The position numbers were made by a program, and so were the translations under genes. 5,314 nucleotides of DNA. Source: Lentzea sp. Its GTDB lineage: Bacteria; Actinomycetota; Actinomycetes; Mycobacteriales; Pseudonocardiaceae. Location: assembly GCA_030146905.1 (NCBI GenBank), contig JASLAV010000681.1:1-5314 (forward strand), read 5' to 3'. The notes under the pieces were generated by a model. It did not search any database and was not told where the DNA came from. It was given only the letters and a program-made list of their open reading frames with translations. Positions 1-5,314 of this stretch are shown in pieces. The stretch's first letter is position 1, and each line of letters begins with the position of its first letter.

Positions 1-661
1 AGTACTCGTTCGACAGGCGGGGCGAGATCAGGTAGCCGAGTCCGACCGTGCCGAAGAACGCCGCGATCGACCACGCGGCCGCCTTGTAGCGGCGGTTGAC
101 CAGGAAGTACAGGCCGGAGATGGCGGGCGTGAGCTTCAACCCGGCCGCGACGCCGACACCCGCGCCCTGCGCCCAGCTCCGCGCGCTGACCATCGTGCCG
201 AGCAGGAGGGCGGCCAGGACCAGGTTGATCTGCCCGTAGTTCAGGGTCGTGCGGACCGGTTCGACCCACACGAACAGGCCGGTCCACAGCATCGCGCGGC
301 GCGGGTCGTTGCTGCCGACGAGCTGGAGGGACTTGCGGGTGACGAACCACAGGCAGGCGAGGCAGGCGAGCTGCCAGACCCAGCGGGCCAGGCCCCAGGG
401 GATCCACGACAGCGGCACGAAGACCAGCGCGGAGAACGGCGGGTAGGTGAACGGCAGGGCGAACTGGTCGGAGAACTCCTTGAGCCGCCAGTCGTAGAGC
501 AGGCCGGTGAACAGCTCGGGTGAGGCGTTCCGGTAGACCATCAGGTCGATCATGGTCATCTTCGCCTGGAAGGCGACCATCGCCAGGTGCCCGAGCAGCG
601 ACGCGCCCAGGATCCACGGCGCGAGCGCGAGGGCCCGACCCTCGAGTGTGCGCAGTCCCAC
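1..661 (-). CDS. GT87 (DUF2029) polyprenol-phosphate-mannose mannosyltransferase, N-terminal part
   Basis: This is probably an integral membrane GT-C enzyme that moves mannose from polyprenyl-phosphate-mannose onto phosphatidylinositol mannosides or lipomannan on the outer face of the membrane, as PimE and related mycobacterial enzymes do. The window holds 220 codons; the 3' end lies beyond base 1. Visible features are a first hydrophobic helix at about residues 11-31, then an IDLMVY segment whose Asp39 sits where the GT-C catalytic aspartate is expected, the family motif FTYPPFSALVF (71-81), further hydrophobic helices around 76-107 and 123-133, EPVRTTLNYGQINLVL (134 onward), and AAGLKLTPAISGLYFL. 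The GTG start at 661 is chosen because GGAGG (674-670) precedes it by 8 nt; an in-frame GTG at 676 lacks this. The family call is strong. Which acceptor it uses (PimE-like, MptC-like or other) cannot be decided from this half. Confidence 0.85.
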   Translation of the reverse strand, partial: MGLRTLEGRALALAPWILGASLLGHLAMVAFQAKMTMIDLMVYRNASPELFTGLLYDWRLKEFSDQFALPFTYPPFSALVFVPLSWIPWGLARWVWQLACLACLWFVTRKSLQLVGSNDPRRAMLWTGLFVWVEPVRTTLNYGQINLVLAALLLGTMVSARSWAQGAGVGVAAGLKLTPAISGLYFLVNRRYKAAAWSIAAFFGTVGLGYLISPRLSNEY

Positions 662-678
662 TGCCCCTACCTCCACGA

Positions 679-695
679 TCGTGTGAATTACACGA
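679..695. promoter_or_regulatory. Inverted repeat in the mannosyltransferase / small-protein divergent region
   Basis: TCGTGTGAATTACACGA has 6-bp perfect arms around a 5-bp centre. On the minus strand it contains TGTAAT (692-687), a 5/6 match to the TATAAT -10 consensus, upstream of the mannosyltransferase GTG. It could therefore be an operator over a promoter, but no convincing -35 is visible and no regulator is encoded nearby. Role is inferred. Confidence 0.35.
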
Positions 696-711
696 CTGTC
701 GGGCCACGAAA

Positions 712-723
712 CCGGGTACCCGG
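712..723. repeat. 12-bp perfect palindrome
   Basis: CCGGGTACCCGG is fully self-complementary and lies between the inverted repeat at 679-695 and the small membrane protein gene. It may be part of the control region of either divergent gene. A GC-rich palindrome of this size can arise by chance, so support for function is weak. Confidence 0.25.
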
Positions 724-765
724 ACGTCAAGACGAGTGGGAGATCAACGCAAGGGGATAATTCGC

Positions 766-870
766 ATGACCACCGACATCGTCGTATTCACCGTCTCAGC
801 CCTGGCCATGCTCGCCACCGCGGGGGGCGTCTTCGCCCTGGCCCGCCACAGCCGCAACCAGGTGCGCTGA
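766..870 (+). CDS. 34-residue single-span membrane protein
   Basis: I do not recognise a named family. The product has a short polar N-terminus (MTTD), one hydrophobic segment at about residues 5-26 rich in Val, Ala, Leu and Gly, and a basic tail (RHSRNQVR), which by the positive-inside rule suggests an N-out, C-in single membrane helix. The ATG at 766 is chosen because AAGGGG (751-756) lies 9 nt upstream. The frame stays open further upstream, but that part is antisense to the mannosyltransferase. The stop is followed 15 nt later by a strong hairpin, so the gene looks like a complete monocistronic unit. It could be a small membrane protein that modulates a larger partner, possibly the divergent mannosyltransferase, but nothing in the sequence shows this. 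Confidence 0.65.
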   Translation: MTTDIVVFTVSALAMLATAGGVFALARHSRNQVR

Positions 871-885
871 CGCCAGAGCACAGTA

Positions 886-925
886 CCTCGGGGCGGTGCG
901 CTCACCTGAGCGCACCGCCCCGAGG
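886..925. terminator. 18-bp perfect hairpin, likely terminator
   Basis: Arms 886-903 and 908-925 are perfectly complementary around a 4-nt loop (ACCT). The stem is very GC-rich and no T-tract follows on either strand, as is common for intrinsic terminators in actinobacteria. It lies 15 nt after the stop of the 34-residue membrane protein and upstream of the Uma2 remnant, so it should end transcription from the former and insulate the latter. Confidence 0.75.
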
Positions 926-1056
926 CGCGTCCAGGGCCCTGCGATCAAGGACCATCGGTCCGCGACCACCCCGCGCCCGTGCCATCGTGCGACTACCGGG
1001 GCACCGGCCGTCCGTCTAGCGTTCCGGACGACGCCACGCCAAGGAGTCGATCACTC

Positions 1057-1483
1057 ATGACTGCTTCCCCAGTCACCGAACCGCATTACGGTGAGGACAT
1101 GGCCGACCTGCCCGACTGGGTGCGACCACCGCGCGAGGAAGGCTGGTTCGCGGAGGACCTGGACCGACTGCCCGAGGCGCCCCGACACACCGAACTGATC
1201 GACGGAGCGCTCGTTCTCATGGTGGCCCCACAGCGGTCTTGGTGGTCGAGGTCGTCTCGCCGGAGTCCGCGTTCCGCGACCGCACGGTGAAGCTGCGCGA
1301 GTACGCCGCGGCGGGCATCCGGCACTACTGGCTGGTCGAGGACGAGGCCACCGGTCCCGTCGTGCACGTCCACGAACTGGACGAACCGACCAGGTCCTAC
1401 GCACCGACCGGCGTCTTCCGCGACTCGCCGCACCTCTCGCTGCCGTTCGAGATCGACATCGACTGGCGAAGCTCGTGCCGTGA
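1057..1483 (+). pseudogene. Uma2-family (DUF820) putative PD-(D/E)XK nuclease, disrupted
   Basis: The first half reads in one frame from ATG 1057, with AAGGAG at 1041-1046 and a 10-nt spacer, and gives a Uma2-like N-terminus: EEGWFAEDLDRLPE, then RHTELIDGALVLM. At about 1231-1238 homology jumps to another frame, giving VLVVEVVSPESAFRDRTVKL, then REYAAAGIRHYWLVEDE. That is the C-terminal half of the same family. The central stretch, including the conserved Pro-Asp segment that carries a catalytic acid, is missing. About 140 codons remain against a usual 180-200, so some 45-55 codons were probably lost in a frame-changing deletion. A second lesion lies near 1463: losing one C turns the expected IDID-LAKLVP-stop (TGA 1481-1483) into a readthrough frame that would run to 1622 inside doc. 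With two lesions an active enzyme is unlikely. The N-terminal frame alone ends at 1290. Confidence 0.8.
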
Positions 1484-1486
1484 GGC

Positions 1487-1514
1487 CGACCGTCAGACGT
1501 CGAGGCGGAACTCC
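1487..1514. repeat. 28-bp imperfect direct repeat, copy 1 (doc 3' end; att-like)
   Basis: This copy matches 3341-3368 at 25 of 28 positions in the same orientation. Mismatches are at 1491, 1501 and 1505. Read on the minus strand it encodes the last codons and stop of doc (EFRLDV-stop) plus bases beyond the stop. It begins 4 nt after the ancestral Uma2 stop. Together with copy 2 it brackets the antitoxin-doc-Shedu module, like the att repeats flanking an integrated island. The repeat is directly seen; the att role is inferred. Confidence 0.7.
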
Positions 1515-1909
1515 GGCGGGTCGCGCGGGGGCGTCGTGTCGGGCTTGGTCCAGCCGGCCAGGCGCGCGGCAGCCTCCGGGTGGCCGATCCCACTGGTTGC
1601 CAGCGCGATCACCAGGTCGTAGGCGTCGTCCTCCGGCGCGTCCAGGTCCAGGCCGTTGAGACCGTAGAAGACGAACGCCGACATCCACCCGAGCCGCTTG
1701 TTCCCGTCGATCAACGGGTGGTTGCGCAGGATCGACTCCAGCAGCACTGCGGCCTTCTCGTGCACGCCGCTGTACGCGTCCCGGCCCATCAACGACGACC
1801 GGGGCCGGTGCGCGGCCGAGTCCAGCAGTCCCAGGTCGCGGACCTTCGGCACGCCCAGGTCGTCGGCCAGGGCCAGCAGGTCCTCGAGCGTCAGGTACTC
1901 CGGGCTCAC
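1493..1909 (-). CDS. doc: Doc-type Fic-fold toxin of a toxin-antitoxin pair
   Basis: The 138-residue product carries the Doc version of the Fic motif, HPLIDGNKR at residues 64-72: His64, Asp68, Asn70, Lys71 and Arg72 fit the HxFx(D/N)xNKR pattern, whereas AMPylating Fic enzymes have HPFxxGNGR. The N-terminus (MSPEYLTLEDLLALADDLG) is typical of short actinobacterial Doc proteins. The characterised P1 Doc is a kinase that phosphorylates EF-Tu and blocks translation; the same role is inferred here. The GTG start at 1909 overlaps the antitoxin stop in a 4-nt GTGA, so the two genes should be translationally coupled with antitoxin first. The last residues, EFRLDV, nearly copy the YchF C-terminus (EFRFNV) and lie in the 28-bp repeat, so the tail may have been acquired on integration. 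The catalytic motif is intact; the toxin looks functional. Confidence 0.9.
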   Translation of the reverse strand: MSPEYLTLEDLLALADDLGVPKVRDLGLLDSAAHRPRSSLMGRDAYSGVHEKAAVLLESILRNHPLIDGNKRLGWMSAFVFYGLNGLDLDAPEDDAYDLVIALATSGIGHPEAAARLAGWTKPDTTPPRDPPEFRLDV

Positions 1910-2109
1910 CGCGCCAGCCGGTCGAGCAGCGACGCGTACCGTGCGCGCCCCTCACCGGAGAGCCCGCGCACGCGGTCTTGGCGGACCCGACGCGCGGCGG
2001 CGTCGGTGATCGCGCGCACCACCGCCTCGTGCTTGCTCACGCCGTCCACCTCGGCGAGGAGGGCGAGCGCGCGTTCCTGCTCGTCGGACAGCCGCAATGT
2101 CATCGCCAC
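1906..2109 (-). CDS. Ribbon-helix-helix antitoxin, partner of Doc
   Basis: The 67-residue product starts with a short beta strand (MTLRLS, about residues 3-8), then a helix (DEQERALALLAEVDG) and a second helix after VSK (HEAVVRAITDAAARR), the layout of RHH/CopG/Arc-type DNA-binding domains. Residues about 42-67 are charged and probably wrap the toxin. It should neutralise Doc and repress its own operon. P1 Doc pairs with Phd, which has another fold, so this is an RHH-Doc pairing. The GTG at 2109 is preferred to ATG 2103 because TAGCAT (2122-2117) lies 7 nt upstream of it with no Shine-Dalgarno between, the typical geometry of actinobacterial leaderless genes. ATG 2103 would shorten the protein by two residues only. 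The stop overlaps the doc start. Confidence 0.85.
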   Translation of the reverse strand: MAMTLRLSDEQERALALLAEVDGVSKHEAVVRAITDAAARRVRQDRVRGLSGEGRARYASLLDRLAR

Positions 2110-2116
2110 GCTCGCG

Positions 2117-2122
2117 ATGCTA
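2117..2122 (-). promoter_or_regulatory. -10 element for a leaderless antitoxin-doc mRNA
   Basis: TAGCAT fits the TANNNT -10 pattern. Seven bases separate it from the GTG at 2109, so transcription would begin at or next to the start codon. No Shine-Dalgarno lies in that gap. No clear -35 is seen. The element is inside the inverted repeat 2118-2136, as expected for an autorepressed toxin-antitoxin promoter. Confidence 0.55.
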
Positions 2123-2136
2123 CCGAAGTGGTAGCA
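2118..2136. promoter_or_regulatory. 19-bp inverted repeat, probable antitoxin operator
   Basis: TGCTACCGAAGTGGTAGCA has perfect 7-bp arms (2118-2124 and 2130-2136) and a 5-bp centre. It lies in the 54-bp gap between the divergent antitoxin-doc and Shedu genes and overlaps the antitoxin -10. RHH antitoxins usually bind such palindromes as dimers of dimers and repress their own operon. Binding here could also affect the Shedu promoter on the other strand. Autoregulation is inferred from position. Confidence 0.6.
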
Positions 2137-2163
2137 AGATCAGAGGTTGGAAAACTGCCGACC

Positions 2164-3346
2164 ATGAGAGTGAGAGTGGACTGGACGCTGGAGATCATGG
2201 TGGAGCAGGCCCTCGACCTGTGCACTACCGACGCGGCCCGCGAAGCCGTCCGCGACGTGATCCGCCACGTCAACAGCGGCAAGTCGCGCTTCCGCGGTGG
2301 GCGTCGTCTCGTAGACCTGCTGCAAGTCGCGCTGGCCACCACGGAGCCGATCGAGGGCGACGAGGTGACACGACGGCTCCGTGACGCCATCGAATACGCC
2401 GAAGGCCGCGCCTATAAGCAGGACATGGACGATCGCTACCCGCTGTTCGAGAACAAGCGCAGCGACAACAGCCTCGAGTACGTCTACAGAACCATGGACG
2501 CATCGGTACGGTACTGGCTCGAGATCAGCCAGAAGTTCCTCGCCGAGCATCCCTCCGCGTCCGGTGCCGATCTCTTCTCCCACATGCAAGAGCTCCAGAG
2601 AGAACTGCCCTTCATGGACGCCCCGGAGGATCGACCGGGCAGGTACCGGCTCGTTCGCGGTCGCGCCGAGTCGGCTGAGTGGATCAGAACCGTGCTTGCC
2701 GGCAGGGTCGACATCGAGAACGTCGACGAGGCCAGTCGTAGAATCGCCACAAGCCCCGACGCGCTGGCCGTGCTGGCGTCCGACGACACCGGCAAGGTGC
2801 TGCTCCAAGCCATGGAACTGAAGCGTCGCCGTGAAGGCTTGGCGGAGCTCCGAGCGGTCGTGGAGGCGCCCGGATCATCGGAGGCGGAGATCCACAAGGC
2901 ACTCGAAGAGCAGTTGTGGATCTTCGGTGGCCGTTACGTCGGGAAGGCCGAACGCCGCCGGTTCGTCGAGGGTGACGAAGTCGACATCCCTCTTCTGCGA
3001 CCTGACGGATCGCTGTGTGTGGTCGAGTTGAAGAGAGCGGACGTTCCGGTGGTGACGGAGTACCGGGATTCCTGGGTGGTGAACGCCCAAGTCCACAAGG
3101 CGATCAGCCAAGCATCCAACTATCTCGTCAACTTGGACGAGAACCGGCACCGGATCCTCGCCGACGAGGCTGTCGACACCCGCAGGGCGAATGCGGTCGT
3201 GCTGATTGGGCACCCCAAGTTCGAACCCAAGGTGACCGAGAAGACGATCAACGAGGTGTTCCGGATCCGCACCGCCGATTCGGGCCGCATCGAAGTGCTC
3301 ACCTATAAGGAGCTCCTCGACGCAGCCGAACGGTCGCTATCGACGG

Positions 3347-3357
<11 letters not shown>
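2164..3357 (+). CDS. Shedu-type (SduA/DUF4263) anti-phage nuclease
   Basis: The 397-residue product ends in a DUF4263/Shedu domain (about 235-385). Visible in order are EAEIHKALEEQLWIFGGRYV (240-259), the catalytic Asp274 in EVDIPLL, Glu288-Leu-Lys290 in CVVELKRAD, and Gln316 with Tyr320 in AISQASNYL, a complete PD-(D/E)XK set. Characterised Shedu proteins are single-gene phage defence nucleases whose variable N-terminal regions control the nuclease. The first 235 residues here match no domain I recognise; they are charged, predicted helical, and contain a Lys/Arg-rich helix (MELKRRREG) just before the nuclease. ATG 2164 is the likely start; the ribosome site is weak (GGAAA at 2149-2153), and GTG 2170 or 2176 would trim only a few residues. 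The gene diverges from antitoxin-doc, has a looser codon choice (AGA, ATA- and TAT-type codons) than its neighbours, and its stop overlaps the ychF 3' end by 11 bp. It appears intact. Confidence 0.85.
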
Positions 3358-4421
<1,064 letters not shown>

Positions 4422-4426
<5 letters not shown>

Positions 4427-4436
4427 GAGGCGTGAG
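4422..4436. promoter_or_regulatory. Inverted repeat over the ychF start codon
   Basis: CTCACGAGGCGTGAG has perfect 6-bp arms and a 3-bp centre. It spans the interval from the inferred -10 (TAGACT) to the ychF GTG and includes the start codon, so it could be an operator or a 5' hairpin that limits initiation. A second short inverted repeat, GCACCGGGTGC, follows at 4444-4454. Function is not shown. Confidence 0.3.
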
Positions 4437-4440
4437 TCTA
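4435..4440 (-). promoter_or_regulatory. -10 element for leaderless ychF mRNA
   Basis: TAGACT fits TANNNT and ends 8 nt before GTG 4426, the spacing of actinobacterial leaderless promoters. TCGGAC, 17 bp upstream, is a weak -35 candidate. No Shine-Dalgarno precedes the start. Confidence 0.5.
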
Positions 4441-4506
4441 CGCGCACCGGGTGCCGTGTCCGATTCCCGCGAGACCCCTCGTCCCGCCGCCGGCAGAGTG
4501 GGCTCC

Positions 4507-5314
4507 ATGCTCCTCGACGACGAACGCGCCTACCGGGCCGTCGCCGCCCGCGACGCCCGCTTCGACGGGTGCTTCATCCTCGCGGTGCGCACCACCCGGA
4601 TCTACTGCCGTCCGTCCTGCCCCGCGGTGACGCCGAAGCGCCGCAACGCCGAGTTCTACCGGACCGCGGCGGCGGCCCAGTCCGCCGGCTACCGGGCGTG
4701 CCGGCGGTGCCTGCCCGACGCCGTGCCCGGCTCGCCGGAGTGGAACCTGCGGGCCGACCTGGCCGCCCGCGCCATGCGCCTGATCTCCGACGGCGTGGTG
4801 GAGCGGGAGGGCGTGCCGGGGCTCGCGTCGCGCCTGGGCTACTCGGAGCGCCACCTGACGCGCGTGCTGACCGCCGAACTGGGCGCCGGACCGCTGGCCC
4901 TGGCCCGCGCGCACCGGGCGCACTCGGCGAGGCTGCTGATCGAGACGACCGACCTGTCGTTCGGCGACATCGCGTTCGCGGCCGGTTTCGCCAGCGTGCG
5001 GCAGTTCAACGACACGATCCGGGCCGTGTTCGCGGCCACGCCGTCGGCGATGCGCTCGACCCGTGCCGCGTCGACCACGCCGGGCCGCATCACGCTGCGC
5101 CTGCCGTACCGGCCGCCGTTCGACGCGGCGGGTCTGCTGGCGTACTTCCGGGCGCACGCGATCCCGGGCGTCGAGCACGTGACGGACCGCTGCTACGCGC
5201 GGTCGTTGCGCCTGCCGCACGGCCAGGCCACCGTGCTGCTGGAGCCGGCGGCGGGGCACGTCTCGTGCTCGCTGCGGTTGACCGACCTGCGTGACCTGGG
5301 CAGCGCGGTGAGCC
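4507..5314 (+). CDS. Ada-AlkA fusion: alkylation sensor and 3-methyladenine DNA glycosylase, N-terminal part
   Basis: The 269 codons seen run off the window end without a stop. Residues 5-75 form an Ada metal-binding domain: FDGCFILAVRTTRIYCRPSC, then YRACRRC, with zinc ligands Cys34, Cys38, Cys65 and Cys68. Cys34 matches Cys38 of E. coli Ada, the methylphosphotriester acceptor. Residues about 78-183 are an AraC-type double helix-turn-helix (LASRLGYSERHLTRVL; FGDIAFAAGFASVRQFNDT). From about 195 (ITLRLPYRPPFDAAGLLAYF) the AlkA N-terminal domain begins; the HhH-GPD glycosylase domain should follow outside the window, for a usual total near 480-500 residues. Such fusions can sense backbone methylation, activate transcription and excise alkylated bases. 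ATG 4507 starts the conserved region exactly; no good Shine-Dalgarno is seen. It diverges from ychF across 80 bp. Other names used are AlkA and Ada-like DNA-3-methyladenine glycosylase 2. Confidence 0.9.
   Translation, partial: MLLDDERAYRAVAARDARFDGCFILAVRTTRIYCRPSCPAVTPKRRNAEFYRTAAAAQSAGYRACRRCLPDAVPGSPEWNLRADLAARAMRLISDGVVEREGVPGLASRLGYSERHLTRVLTAELGAGPLALARAHRAHSARLLIETTDLSFGDIAFAAGFASVRQFNDTIRAVFAATPSAMRSTRAASTTPGRITLRLPYRPPFDAAGLLAYFRAHAIPGVEHVTDRCYARSLRLPHGQATVLLEPAAGHVSCSLRLTDLRDLGSAVS

Noticed and set aside
1017..1022. TAGCGT as a -10 for the Uma2 remnant
   Set aside because: No -35 at suitable spacing is seen, and the hexamer is a weak, common match in this sequence, so I did not list it as a feature.
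1239..1622. Continuous open frame carrying the Uma2 C-terminal half and running into doc
   Set aside because: Family similarity stops at about 1463. The part after it is antisense to doc, and a one-base correction gives the expected LAKLVP end with TGA at 1481. It is a remnant, not a separate gene.
1978..2163. N-terminal extension of the Shedu open frame upstream of ATG 2164
   Set aside because: The extension is antisense to the antitoxin and its promoter, with no ribosome site at possible starts. The open frame reflects high GC.
1515..3340. Searched for an integrase, transposase, IS ends, tRNA gene or CRISPR array between the 28-bp repeats
   Set aside because: The interval is filled by doc, the antitoxin and Shedu. 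No recombinase motif, no cloverleaf and no regularly spaced repeats were seen.
4438..5259. Minus-strand and other-frame open frames over 4353-5294
   Set aside because: The frame from ATG 4507 has full Ada, AraC-HTH and AlkA motifs. The others are Arg/Gly/Pro-rich shadows.

Overview
The window is GC-rich, uses GTG starts freely, contains likely leaderless (SD-less) genes, and carries a GT87-type mannosyltransferase and a mycobacterial-style YchF. Together these point to a high-GC actinobacterium, probably a Pseudonocardiaceae-like actinomycete (inference; species not determinable here).

Layout, left to right. (1) Bases 1-661, minus strand: the N-terminal 220 codons of a polytopic GT-C/GT87 polyprenol-phosphate-mannose mannosyltransferase, cut by the window edge. 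(2) A divergent intergenic region with two palindromes, then a 34-residue single-span membrane protein (766-870, plus) closed by a perfect 18-bp hairpin (886-925). (3) An accessory block, about 1057-3357: a broken Uma2-family nuclease gene (1057-1483, plus); a ribbon-helix-helix antitoxin and Doc-type Fic toxin operon (2109 down to 1493, minus); and, divergent from it, a 397-residue protein ending in a Shedu (SduA/DUF4263) PD-(D/E)XK nuclease domain (2164-3357, plus), a known family of single-gene phage defence. (4) The core gene ychF (4426-3347, minus), whose 3' end overlaps the Shedu gene by 11 bp. (5) Divergent from ychF, the start of an Ada-AlkA alkylation repair fusion (4507 to window end, plus).

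The most striking structural signal is an imperfect 28-bp direct repeat (25/28 identical) at 1487-1514 and 3341-3368. One copy is the 3' end and stop codon of ychF; the other is the 3' end and stop codon of doc. The two copies bracket the whole antitoxin-doc-Shedu module. This is what one expects if a small defence cassette integrated site-specifically at the 3' end of ychF, regenerating the ychF end and giving doc a ychF-derived C-terminal tail. No integrase is present in the window, so the mechanism is inferred.

How the genes may work together: the Shedu nuclease and the antitoxin-toxin pair diverge from a 54-bp gap (2110-2163) holding a 19-bp inverted repeat that overlaps the antitoxin -10 element. 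The RHH antitoxin probably binds there to repress its own operon, and might also affect Shedu expression. The decayed Uma2 gene just outside the repeat suggests earlier turnover at the same spot. The flanking genes (mannosyltransferase, ychF, ada-alkA) look like ordinary chromosomal genes.
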